A DNA stretch of 64,000 nt from Arenibacter amylolyticus (GTDB lineage: Bacteria > Bacteroidota > Bacteroidia > Flavobacteriales > Flavobacteriaceae): the NCBI RefSeq assembly GCF_002150785.1, contig NZ_MTAZ01000004.1, forward strand, positions 124,001 through 188,000, written 5' to 3'. The position numbers and the translations under genes are program-made. Positions 36,696-45,205 of this stretch are shown piece by piece (the first letter of the stretch is position 1; the number at the start of each line of letters is the position of its first letter). The notes under the pieces were generated by a model. That model saw only the letters and a program-made list of their open reading frames with translations, did not search any database and was not told where the DNA came from.

Positions 36696-38324
36696 TCAGT
36701 TGGAAATCTTGGTTTTTAAGTTGATTTTCTGTTGTTTGTCACTCGCTACGCTTTCCTGTAAAACATAGTGAATGGCGATTGCGTTGTAGTCGGCCAGTTG
36801 TTTTTGTTGCCAAGCTTGATCTCTATTCAGTTCCAGCGCCATGATTTCCGCTACTTTTGGAGCCATGTCAATGGAGGCCTGTGCGTCTAAAAACAAGGCT
36901 CTAACCCTGCGTGCAAGTACATCTTCTACCGTTCTTGCCATTTCATTGCGGACGGCCCATACCACTTCTGCGCAAAGGAATTCCATTTTGGGGTGTAGTT
37001 TTTCTCCCAGTTTGGGCGATTTCTCAATGAGCTCTAAAATGGCCTTCCGGTCCGATCCGTACACAGAGAGATGATCCGTAGGGTCTAACTCCTGGGTAGC
37101 GCCGTGAATGGGAAGGTGGGTGGTGGCACATTCTTTTTTGGGCAGCTTCCCTAATTTTATAGCCTTCTCCATAGTGTCTTCTGCCATCTTCCGGTAGGTG
37201 GTCCATTTTCCTCCGGTGATGGTGAGGAGGTGCGAGTTTGAAATCAAAATCTTATGGCTTCTAGATATTTCCTTGGTTTTTTCCGAGCCGTCCTGTGGGG
37301 CGGCCAAAGGCCTTAAGCCGGCAAAAATGCTGAGGACGTCTTCCCTGCCCACTCTTTTGGAAAGGTAACTGTTCGCAGTTTCAATAATAAAGTCAATTTC
37401 CTTATCTAAGGCAATGGGCTCCAAGCTATGATCATCCAAAACCGTGTCCGTGGTTCCCACTAAGACCCTATTGTGCCAAGGGACCAAAAACAACACACGC
37501 CCATCATTGGTCTTCGGGATCATAATGGCATCTTCCCCTGGTAAGAACGATTTGTCTAATACTAGGTGGATTCCTTGACTTGGGCGGACCATGTTTTTCG
37601 CATCTTTATTGTCCATTTTTAAAATTTGGTCCGTAAATACACCTGTGGCGTTGATGACCACTTTGGCAGGGAGAACGTACTCTTTGTTGGTTTCCTTGTC
37701 CATGGCAACTACTCCGTTTACAATACCTTCCCCATCTTTTGTGAGTTGTGTGACCTGAAAATGGTTTAAAAGCGTGGCGCCTTTTTCTATACAGGTCTGG
37801 GCAATATTTACAGCTAGTCTGGAGTCGTCAAATTGACCATCGTGATAGAGCACGCCGCCTTTGAGTTTTTCTGGTTTAAGGGTGCCTATTCGGTCTAGGG
37901 TCTCCTTTCTATCAATAGGGATAGATTTCCCTAAGCTGAGCCTTCCCGCCAACAGGTCGTACACTTTTAGCCCAAGCGTGTAAAAGATGCCTCCCCACCA
38001 CTTGTAATTGGGAATAATAAACGATTGGTTTTTTACCAAGTGGGGGGCATTTTGTAGCATCAACCCCCTTTCGTACAAGGCTTCCTTTACCAGGCCTAAA
38101 TCGCCCTGCGCCAAATAACGAACCCCGCCATGCACTAATTTGGTACTCCTACTGGAAGTTCCTTTGGCATAATCTACCTGTTCCAGTAACAGCGTTCGGT
38201 ATCCGCGAACGGCACTGTCCAAGGCAACGCCAAGACCCGTGGCTCCTCCGCCGATAATGAGGACATCCCATTTATCCGGGCTGTCTATTTGCTGTAATAA
38301 TGCTTCTCTATTATATAAATTCAC
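36696..38324 (-). CDS. glpD: glycerol-3-phosphate dehydrogenase GlpD
   Basis: 542 residues. The FAD-binding motif [14 protein letters not shown] (22-35) and [17 protein letters not shown] (about 55-71) are signatures of the membrane-associated, quinone-reducing enzyme that oxidises glycerol-3-phosphate to dihydroxyacetone phosphate. The start codon is GTG at 38324; no ATG is available before the conserved region. It is the first gene of glpD-glpK-glpF, divergent from glpR. A TTCG-containing half-site overlaps the start region and may be the GlpR operator. Confidence 0.95.
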   Translation of the reverse strand: MNLYNREALLQQIDSPDKWDVLIIGGGATGLGVALDSAVRGYRTLLLEQVDYAKGTSSRSTKLVHGGVRYLAQGDLGLVKEALYERGLMLQNAPHLVKNQSFIIPNYKWWGGIFYTLGLKVYDLLAGRLSLGKSIPIDRKETLDRIGTLKPEKLKGGVLYHDGQFDDSRLAVNIAQTCIEKGATLLNHFQVTQLTKDGEGIVNGVVAMDKETNKEYVLPAKVVINATGVFTDQILKMDNKDAKNMVRPSQGIHLVLDKSFLPGEDAIMIPKTNDGRVLFLVPWHNRVLVGTTDTVLDDHSLEPIALDKEIDFIIETANSYLSKRVGREDVLSIFAGLRPLAAPQDGSEKTKEISRSHKILISNSHLLTITGGKWTTYRKMAEDTMEKAIKLGKLPKKECATTHLPIHGATQELDPTDHLSVYGSDRKAILELIEKSPKLGEKLHPKMEFLCAEVVWAVRNEMARTVEDVLARRVRALFLDAQASIDMAPKVAEIMALELNRDQAWQQKQLADYNAIAIHYVLQESVASDKQQKINLKTKISN

Positions 38325-38427
38325 TTTCGATATATTTCAAAACTTTTCAATATTAATTAAAATTCCGATAAACAAAAACAAATTGATCGCTAAAAGAAAA
38401 ATATCGAAGGTTTTTTCGATGAAATTC
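38325..38427 (-). promoter_or_regulatory. candidate GlpR operator region upstream of glpD
   Basis: Two elements with TTCG cores: CTTTCGATATATTTCAAAAC directly at the glpD start (38325-38344), and the perfect inverted repeat ATCGAA (38403-38408) / TTCGAT (38415-38420) with a 6-base spacer. Operators of DeoR-family GlpR proteins in proteobacteria contain TTCG cores as I remember them, and the divergent DeoR gene is adjacent, so these are plausible sites; this is inference. Confidence 0.4.
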
Positions 38428-38483
38428 ATTCCTTTTATGTATAAACCAATTAGGGGGGGAATCATATTCCTGATGCTTTGTTG

Positions 38484-38491
38484 TATTTTTG
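38484..38491 (+). promoter_or_regulatory. -7 promoter element for glpR
   Basis: TATTTTTG matches TAnnTTTG, 120 bases upstream of the glpR ATG. A second, imperfect element (TATATTTTG) lies about 30 bases downstream. Confidence 0.35.
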
Positions 38492-38611
38492 CCGTCCGAA
38501 TTCATTTTTAGCTATATTTTGATATCTTCGTAAGGTTTCGTTTAAAGATGGAAGAGGGAAGAAACAATTAATAGGAGAGCTTAAAATAATACCCGCGAAA
38601 AACCTTAAGTC

Positions 38612-39364
38612 ATGAAAAGACACCAAATTATATTGGAGAAATTAGCAAAGGAAAAGTATGTAGAGGTGTTGGACCTATGTAAAGTTCTAGGTGTTTCGGC
38701 CGTAACCATCAGAAAGGATTTAAAATTCCTAGAGGAAAAGGGGTTATTGTTCCGCACCCATGGTGGAGCCTCCTTGGAAGATCCTTATATCAATGATCGG
38801 CATGTTACCGAGAAGGAAAAAATATCGGTAGAGGAAAAAAAAGGGATTGCCCAAGCCGCTGCTTCCCTTATCGTGGAAAACGATTCTATTTTAATTGGGT
38901 CTGGGACTACCGTACAGGCATTGGCCAAGTTTTGTAAACCCATTGGGAAGTTAATGGTTATTACCTCTTCCTTGCATGTAGTGCTCGAACTCATAAAATT
39001 TAAGGATGTGGACGTGCTGCAACTCGGAGGCTATGTAAGGCATAGCTCTGCTTCGGTAGTGGGTAGCTACGCATTACATATCTTGGAAAACGTATCCTGT
39101 AGTAAGTTTTTTCTAGGAGTAGATGGGATCGATTTGGACTATGGGCTTACCACAACTAATTTAGAGGAGGCCCAATTGAACAGGAAGATGTTGTCTTCTG
39201 CACAAAAGACGATTGTCTTGGCCGATTCTTCAAAATTTGGAAAGAAGAGTTTTGCCAAAATTTGTAATATAGATCAAATAGATCAGATAATTACGGACAA
39301 GGGAGTTTCTACCAACGTGGTAGATAAACTGGAAGACATGGGCATTGTGGTGACTATCGTCTAA
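38612..39364 (+). CDS. glpR: DeoR family regulator, probable GlpR
   Basis: 250 residues. The N-terminal DeoR helix-turn-helix is clear (about 18-52, with VSAVTIRKDLKFLEEKGLL and RTHGGA). The C-terminal DeoRC domain follows, with GSGTTVQALAKF and the ligand-binding region FLGVDGIDLDYGLTT. DeoR repressors respond to sugar phosphates. The gene is divergent from glpDKF, so repression of glycerol use relieved by glycerol-3-phosphate is the natural inference, and the symbol rests on that context. Confidence 0.85.
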   Translation: MKRHQIILEKLAKEKYVEVLDLCKVLGVSAVTIRKDLKFLEEKGLLFRTHGGASLEDPYINDRHVTEKEKISVEEKKGIAQAAASLIVENDSILIGSGTTVQALAKFCKPIGKLMVITSSLHVVLELIKFKDVDVLQLGGYVRHSSASVVGSYALHILENVSCSKFFLGVDGIDLDYGLTTTNLEEAQLNRKMLSSAQKTIVLADSSKFGKKSFAKICNIDQIDQIITDKGVSTNVVDKLEDMGIVVTIV

Positions 39365-39499
39365 GACCTTATGGTGGGTATCTTGGCTGTGGGGCCGGTA
39401 ACAATCAGTGGATTAACTAGTTCTAAGTGCCAAGGACCGCGATGGGCAGATAACTATAAAAATTACTACTTCCTTCTTAGTTTATCCCCTTATTAGACC

Positions 39500-39507
39500 T
39501 AACTTTG
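39500..39507 (+). promoter_or_regulatory. -7 promoter element for the TPP riboswitch operon
   Basis: TAACTTTG matches TAnnTTTG and lies just before the riboswitch, giving a start of transcription at about 39512. A TTAG, but no exact TTG, occurs near the -33 position. Confidence 0.55.
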
Positions 39508-39512
39508 TCGCC

Positions 39513-39606
39513 GAAATGGGGTGCTTGCTGTTTACAGTAGGCTGAGATGATACCCAAGAGCGTGTATGCGCTGTACCTGATCCGGATAATGCCGGCGTAG
39601 GGATCT
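39513..39606 (+). promoter_or_regulatory. TPP riboswitch (THI element)
   Basis: The aptamer hallmarks are present in order: GGGGTGC (39518-39524), GGCTGAGATGATACCC (39540-39555), ACCTGATCCGGATAATGCC (39575-39593) and GCGTAGGGA (39595-39603). The insertion arm between them (AGAGCGTGTATGCGCT) folds as a hairpin. It binds thiamine pyrophosphate and lowers expression of the downstream genes. The pnuT ATG is about 70 bases downstream, and I see no terminator there, so control of translation start is more likely than termination. Confidence 0.95.
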
Positions 39607-39675
39607 CAACCTATGGATATTTATCCATAACTTCTCTTGGTTCATCGTCCCCTTTCATTGCTTAAAACGAGATTG

Positions 39676-40296
39676 ATGAACGTAGACTTTTTAATGAATC
39701 TTACTCTATTGGAGGCCTTGGGCACCGGCTTTGGAATTACCCAGGTGCTGTTGGCCAGGAATAATAATGTGAATAACTATCTCTTTGGCATGGTATCCAT
39801 TTTGCTAGGGATATACGTGCTTTATCACTCCAAATTGTATGCAGATATCCTGCTGAGCATGTATTATTTTGTGATGAGCATCTACGGTTGGGTGTATTGG
39901 AAGTTTGGAAAGCAGAAAGAAGCGGCTCCTATTTCGGCATCCACCATACAAGAACATCTAAAGGCACTGGGAATTGTCCTAGCTTGTTTTCTTCTAATGG
40001 CCTATTGGCTTAAGTACCATACCAATTCCGATGTTCCCATCTGGGACGCTGTAGTGGTAGCCTTCGCTTGGGCCGGGATGTGGCTAATGGCACGAAGAAA
40101 GCTCGAAAATTGGATTTACCTTAATATTAGTAATATAATCTCCATACCCCTGCTTTTTTATAAGGGGTTGTATATCTATGCGGGGCTAACCATCTTTTTA
40201 TTCATGGTGGGTACTTCCGGATATTTGAAATGGCGCACAATTGTAAAGAATGAGAGAAAGGATCAATTTCACCCAGCTAAGGAAGCAGTGCTTTAA
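39676..40296 (+). CDS. pnuT: PnuC-family thiamine transporter PnuT
   Basis: 206 residues, about seven membrane segments. The family motif WVYWKFGKQKE (about 75-85) and the C-terminal pattern with WIYLNISNIISIPL match the PnuC family of vitamin facilitators. PnuC members transport nicotinamide riboside, riboflavin or thiamine; the TPP riboswitch upstream indicates thiamine, hence PnuT. Import depends on intracellular phosphorylation. The ATG at 39676 is preferred over a TTG at 39637. The next gene starts inside its last 47 bases. Confidence 0.9.
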   Translation: MNVDFLMNLTLLEALGTGFGITQVLLARNNNVNNYLFGMVSILLGIYVLYHSKLYADILLSMYYFVMSIYGWVYWKFGKQKEAAPISASTIQEHLKALGIVLACFLLMAYWLKYHTNSDVPIWDAVVVAFAWAGMWLMARRKLENWIYLNISNIISIPLLFYKGLYIYAGLTIFLFMVGTSGYLKWRTIVKNERKDQFHPAKEAVL

Positions 40297-41272
40297 TGCC
40301 CATCAATTCCCAAAGGAGGTCTTAGATTTTATCGAAAGAGAGAATCTATGGAATATTTGGGTGCCAAAACAGTACGGTGGCCTGGAGATGTCCCTGGTAG
40401 AGGGATTAAAAACATTAAGGCTGCTGGCAGAGATCGATGGCAGTTTGGGGTGGACGGTAACCCTATGTAGTGGGGCTAACTTTTTTATTGGAAATCTTCC
40501 GCCAAAAGTGGCAAATGAAATCTTTGGCGGCCAGGCATCCCAAGTTTGTTTTGGAGGTAGTGGCGGGGTGTATGGAACAGCCGAAAAGCAGGGTGATTTC
40601 TATAAGATTTCGGGGAATTGGCATTACGCTACAGGAGCGGTCTACCTCACCCATTTTACCCTGAATGCCAAGATTATAGCGCATGGGAAAGAATTGCAGA
40701 ATGACGATGGCTCCCCAATGGTCCGTTCCTTTTTGCTTCCCAGAAATAAGGTGAAACTTATTAAAAACTGGAATACCATGGGACTAAAGGCTTCGGTGAC
40801 ACATTCCTTTGAAGTGAAGGAGGTTCTGGTAGATCAAAAATATAGTTTTTGGTACAATCAAGTGCAGCTAGATTATCCCATATTTAAAATCCCTTTTACC
40901 GCATTTGCCGATCTAACACTTTTGGCTAATTATATAGGGATGGCAGCCCACTTTTTGGAGGAAGCCAAAGCAATACGGCCCCAAAAAGAGTGGGGTGCAT
41001 TAGAGGAGGCCATAGAGCAGGCCGATGAAAAAATGTTCCAATCTGCCCAAGAGATAACAACTGCGAGTGTAGATCAAATAATTTGCACAGATACCAGCCT
41101 TCAAGAAATTCACACCCAAGCGGTAGAGTCGGTACAGCTAATTACCAAAGCTATATTTAGAACCTATCCCTTTCTTGGGATTGCTGCAAGTAGGGAAAGT
41201 CATCCCATTAATCAAGTATTCCGCGATTATTTTACAGCCACACAGCATCATATATTTACTAAGGGTAGATGA
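40250..41272 (+). CDS. acyl-CoA dehydrogenase-like flavoprotein in the thiamine operon
   Basis: 340 residues. The N-terminal helical domain (WVPKQYGGLEMSLVEGLKTLRLLAEIDGSLGWT), middle beta domain (GGVYGTAE, ISGNWHYATGA, WNTMGLKAS) and C-terminal helical bundle follow the acyl-CoA dehydrogenase fold. IDGSLGWTV and ISGNWHYATG resemble the flavin monooxygenase branch (HsaA/DszC-like) more than true dehydrogenases. The ATG at 40250 lies 47 bases inside pnuT, so both are translated from the same TPP-controlled mRNA. A role in oxidising a thiamine-related compound is an inference; I know no assigned thiamine enzyme of this family. Confidence 0.8.
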   Translation: MRERINFTQLRKQCFNAHQFPKEVLDFIERENLWNIWVPKQYGGLEMSLVEGLKTLRLLAEIDGSLGWTVTLCSGANFFIGNLPPKVANEIFGGQASQVCFGGSGGVYGTAEKQGDFYKISGNWHYATGAVYLTHFTLNAKIIAHGKELQNDDGSPMVRSFLLPRNKVKLIKNWNTMGLKASVTHSFEVKEVLVDQKYSFWYNQVQLDYPIFKIPFTAFADLTLLANYIGMAAHFLEEAKAIRPQKEWGALEEAIEQADEKMFQSAQEITTASVDQIICTDTSLQEIHTQAVESVQLITKAIFRTYPFLGIAASRESHPINQVFRDYFTATQHHIFTKGR

Positions 41273-41546
41273 GCCAAAGATGGGCTAGCAGCGTCGTAGT
41301 CTTATAGCCGCTGGTTTTCAATGTTTCCTGGGAACAGAGGTGCCCTATTTTTATGGGATTATCCAGATTGGGTAGTTTATTGGTAATTATAGAATTCTTT
41401 CGTAGGACCAGGTTTTTCTTGAAGGGTTGATAGCTAATGTTTTAGGGGGTTGGGAGATGGATTCGCCTAGTTTTTAAGAAAACTATAACTACTTATTTTT
41501 CCACTTCAGGACTTATAATTTTATCTTGAGGTAAAAGTAAAATATA

Positions 41547-42257
41547 ATGGAATTAAAAGGTAAAATAGCCTATATAACGGGCGGATCAAAAGGTATTGGG
41601 TACGGAGTGGCCCAAAAATTGTTACAAGCGGGAATGAAAGTTGCCGTGAGTGGTAGAAATTTAGAAACGGTAACCCAAGCAGCCAAGAGTTTAGGAGCAG
41701 AGGATAATGTACTTGCCTTGGCGTCCGATGTCACTAAATTGAAGGAGGAGGAAAAGGCAGTGGCACAGATTGTTGATAAATGGGGAGGCGTAGACGTGGT
41801 ACTCGCCAATGCGGGAGTAGGACATTTTGCGCCTATAGACCAAATGTCAGACGATCATTGGCACCAGATGATAGACACTAACCTAACGGGTGCCTTCCAT
41901 ACATTAAAAGCGTCTGTAGATGCATTAAAAAAGAGTAAGGGATACTATATCACCCTGGCCAGTTTGGCAGGGACCAACTTTTTTGCCCAAGGAGCTGGCT
42001 ATAACGCCAGTAAATTTGGCGTTGTAGGTTTTACTCAAGCTGCAATGTTAGACCTAAGGGAATACGACATTAAGGTGTCTACCATTATGCCAGGTTCCGT
42101 AGCTACCCATTTTAACAATAATGAACCCTCTGATAAGGATGCATGGAAAATTCAACCAGAAGATATCGGGGATCTGGTATTGGATTTACTGCGGATGAAC
42201 CCCAGAACCTTACCTAGTAAAATTGAGGTAAGACCCACAAGACCAGATAAAAAGTAA
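41547..42257 (+). CDS. short-chain dehydrogenase/reductase
   Basis: 236 residues. Classical SDR motifs: TGGSKGIGYGVA (10-21) for NAD(P) binding, NAG in VLANAGVGHF, the catalytic Ser in ITLASLAGT, YxxxK in YNASKFGVVG, and PGSVATHF after it. It is a cytoplasmic oxidoreductase or 3-oxoacyl reductase-like enzyme of unknown substrate. The stop is one base from the stop of the convergent addB gene. Confidence 0.92.
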   Translation: MELKGKIAYITGGSKGIGYGVAQKLLQAGMKVAVSGRNLETVTQAAKSLGAEDNVLALASDVTKLKEEEKAVAQIVDKWGGVDVVLANAGVGHFAPIDQMSDDHWHQMIDTNLTGAFHTLKASVDALKKSKGYYITLASLAGTNFFAQGAGYNASKFGVVGFTQAAMLDLREYDIKVSTIMPGSVATHFNNNEPSDKDAWKIQPEDIGDLVLDLLRMNPRTLPSKIEVRPTRPDKK

Positions 42258-42258
42258 G

Positions 42259-45009
42259 TTACACCTCTTTTTCGGTCAGGGGAATATCCGGATTGCAAAT
42301 TTCGGATATCAGTTGATTTAAAACAGTGGTAAAAAGGGCGATAGTTTCTTGGGTAATTTGTTTATCCTTGGTTCTACTGCCCTTTTTCTCTTTGGTGGCA
42401 AAGCTTAAAACTCCCGATTTCAGGTTTTTAAAGGATATAATTCCAGCCTCTAAAGAGGGTGTTGGTGTGCTATGATTATACATTAGAGCATAGCATAGGA
42501 GTTGAAAGCACTTACTGTATTTATAATCTTCAATAATTGGGTCCCATGCTATCAGCTCCACATCTCCCTGCATAACCTTACCCGTTTTATAATCGATTAT
42601 TCTAGGTTGGCCATCCTTTTCGTCTATACGATCTAATTTTCCCTTTAAAACAATGGGAAAATCGATCCCAGGTATTTCCAGTTCCATCCTTAGATTTATT
42701 TCAATCCCTATAACCCTAATTTCATGCTTTTTTACAGCCTCTATTTCCATGGCCAAAAAATTGGAAATATATCGGAGAACTACCTCATAGGCAATAAGAT
42801 TTATCCCCTTGGAGATATCCCCTTCAGCAAAACTCTTGTTAAAGTGGTATAGCACGGTGGTTTTTACCTTCCCTTGCATGTCTTGGACCATAGCTTCCGT
42901 TAGTACTTGGTTGAGGTAGGGCTTATAGAGATCTTCTAGGCTGTCATGAACAATGGTTCCAAAGGTATTGCTCGCAACGGTTTCCTCCACTTCTATAGTT
43001 TCGTTTATCCCTAAGAGGTTTCGCTTATAAAAATCTATAGGATTCCGTACATAGTTGGTCAACGAGGTTGGAGAAAAGCCATTTTCCGCATGTTTTTTTA
43101 TCAACTCCATAAGGCCGGTATCTTTGTGTACGATTTGCAGGGTTTTGGGAGTCGATTGTATTTCTGGAGCGGCGATGCTTTCCTTTATCTGGGATATTTT
43201 ATTTTCGTCTGTGAGTAATTGGGTCAGTAACCTGCTCTTTTCCCCTCCTTCCAATACATCGGGTTCGGTATTGTAGACTAGGTAAATATTCTTCGCTCTT
43301 TGTAATAGTCGATAAAAATGATACGTATATACGGCGTCTTTCTCCTTGTAGGTTGGGAGCTGATAATACTTTTTTAGGTCGAAAGGAATAAAGGAGTTAT
43401 TAGATTTTCCCGATGGAAGGATACCCTCGTTCACTGAGGTCAGGATAACGGTCTCAAAATCTAAGGCCCTACTTTCTAACATTCCCATTATTTGCAGGCC
43501 TTCCAATGGTTCTCCCTGGAAATCTAGCGTCTCGGTCCTCAGCAATTCCCTATAAAGACTTTCCAAGGATTTTAGGTCGTTTATAAACGCATAGGTGGCC
43601 ACCATTTCCTGAAGCTGGTTAAAGAGGGAGTAAAACTTGTAGAGGTATTCTAGCCCTAAGTTATCCTTTGTCTTTAAAAATTTTTCCTTGAGACTTAATA
43701 CTACTTTCTGGCAGTTAATTAAAAATTGTGCTGCGCTTTGCTGTTTCTCTAAAAAGAATAGGTCTAAGAGCAGCTGAATTTCCGGGGTGTCCAAAACTAG
43801 GTTTTTGGGACTTACAAAGGCCCAGTTGTTCTTCTTAATCGTGTCTGCCAAAAGGGAGGCATGGTTCTTATTATGGTGTGTAAAGAGTAGCTGTACATAA
43901 GGATGCGAAAGAAAATCCAATACTTGCTGAAAGTACCAGCCTGCCCCATCCTTTTTTAAATGTAAATCCAGGTACTGGGAGAACATGCTAGCCAGGGGTG
44001 TACTGCTTAAGGGGTATCCCATGGTGATGTTTACGGTATCTATTTCCTGTGGAATAGAGTTGAGCAGCGGGTTTAGGAGATTTTCATCTCCTAGGACAAT
44101 GGCGGTATTCTTTAGGTTGGCCGCATTTTTCTGTTTTAATTGTAATAGGAGGTTGCCCACGTATTTGGTCTGGGAAACATTTTTTGGTACCCCTATAATA
44201 TGGATGTTTTTATGATGGGAGTAATAATTGGTGAGGCCTTTTAGTGGGTTGTGCTGTAACCAGGGCCAGTTCTTTTTATGCTGTCTAATAAAGTAGCCGG
44301 CATCGTGCACGGGATCATTTAAGAAATAAGGGTCTATATCCCACAGTATCTCGGCTTTTCCTTTGGATAGTAACTCCTGTATAATATGGGACTCTGCCGT
44401 GTTCAGCGCATTAAAACCTGCAAATACATGGGTCGTTTCTGGTCTGTTTTCCAAGTATTGTGGTAATTCTTCACAGGCAGTGCGGTAAATAAGTCCTTGA
44501 TGCCCTATATGTTTGTCTTTAAGTAATTTATTGAAGGTAGTATATAGGGGGTGTAATTGCTTCCAAAATTGAAGGTAATTGGTAATGATCTGGGATCGAT
44601 CTGCCTGTAGTGACCAATGATTTAGCTCCTGGATGTCCTTTAAGTAGGAGAAAATATCCTGGGCGTCTATGAGGTAGCGATCTATTTCATTAAAGTCCTG
44701 AAGTAAGATCTGCCCCCATTTTGCAAATGCGGCAAAGGGTTCCCTATTTTCTTTTTCAAGGTTTTGGTAAGCTTCATATAGCGTAAAAAGTTGCTCTGTA
44801 CTGCTAGCGGTTTCCAATTGGGAGATGTGTGCTACAAAGTTCTCTATGCTATATATTTTTGGCGCAAAGCAGGTTTTATTCGCCGTGTTCGCCAAAGCGG
44901 TTTTAAGCACGGTTCCCGCTCTTTTACTGGGAAGTACTACGGTGATGTTGTCTAGGGAGGGGTATGTATCTAGGAGGTGGTCTACTATCTGTTGAATAAA
45001 GCTTTTCAC
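42259..45009 (-). CDS. addB: AddB-like helicase-nuclease subunit (PD-(D/E)XK nuclease)
   Basis: 916 residues. The N-terminal part (VVLPSKRAGTVLKTAL, NFVAHISQ) resembles the inactivated helicase fold of AddB, and the C-terminus carries a RecB-type nuclease (PD-(D/E)XK) with KGKLDRID and IIDYKTGKV, whose Asp and Lys are the catalytic pair. AddAB resects double-strand ends for RecA-dependent repair. The partner gene addA is on the same strand but separated by kbl and ompA, unlike the usual adjacent arrangement. The symbol follows the AddAB pairing. Confidence 0.85.
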   Translation of the reverse strand: MKSFIQQIVDHLLDTYPSLDNITVVLPSKRAGTVLKTALANTANKTCFAPKIYSIENFVAHISQLETASSTEQLFTLYEAYQNLEKENREPFAAFAKWGQILLQDFNEIDRYLIDAQDIFSYLKDIQELNHWSLQADRSQIITNYLQFWKQLHPLYTTFNKLLKDKHIGHQGLIYRTACEELPQYLENRPETTHVFAGFNALNTAESHIIQELLSKGKAEILWDIDPYFLNDPVHDAGYFIRQHKKNWPWLQHNPLKGLTNYYSHHKNIHIIGVPKNVSQTKYVGNLLLQLKQKNAANLKNTAIVLGDENLLNPLLNSIPQEIDTVNITMGYPLSSTPLASMFSQYLDLHLKKDGAGWYFQQVLDFLSHPYVQLLFTHHNKNHASLLADTIKKNNWAFVSPKNLVLDTPEIQLLLDLFFLEKQQSAAQFLINCQKVVLSLKEKFLKTKDNLGLEYLYKFYSLFNQLQEMVATYAFINDLKSLESLYRELLRTETLDFQGEPLEGLQIMGMLESRALDFETVILTSVNEGILPSGKSNNSFIPFDLKKYYQLPTYKEKDAVYTYHFYRLLQRAKNIYLVYNTEPDVLEGGEKSRLLTQLLTDENKISQIKESIAAPEIQSTPKTLQIVHKDTGLMELIKKHAENGFSPTSLTNYVRNPIDFYKRNLLGINETIEVEETVASNTFGTIVHDSLEDLYKPYLNQVLTEAMVQDMQGKVKTTVLYHFNKSFAEGDISKGINLIAYEVVLRYISNFLAMEIEAVKKHEIRVIGIEINLRMELEIPGIDFPIVLKGKLDRIDEKDGQPRIIDYKTGKVMQGDVELIAWDPIIEDYKYSKCFQLLCYALMYNHSTPTPSLEAGIISFKNLKSGVLSFATKEKKGSRTKDKQITQETIALFTTVLNQLISEICNPDIPLTEKEV

Positions 45010-45153
45010 AAATGGATATGTTTTGCAATTGATTTACGCCCTAAATATAGGATATAGATTGTAGTTAAGGGCGGACTTGGTAACTTAATGTTTTTGGAAA
45101 TATGAAGAGGGATTAACAAGGTGGTAGACTAGGTCTTAGCCGGGGTGTAAACG

Positions 45154-45183
45154 AAAAAAGCTCCGCAATCGCGGAGCTTTTCT
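45154..45183 (-). terminator. terminator of ompA-like gene
   Basis: AAAAGCTCCGC at 45156-45166 pairs with GCGGAGCTTTT at 45171-45181 (11 bp, 4-base loop). Read on the minus strand it ends in TTTTTTCG. It lies 25 bases after the ompA stop. Confidence 0.9.
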
Positions 45184-45205
45184 TAATATCTATTGGTATT
45201 GATGA

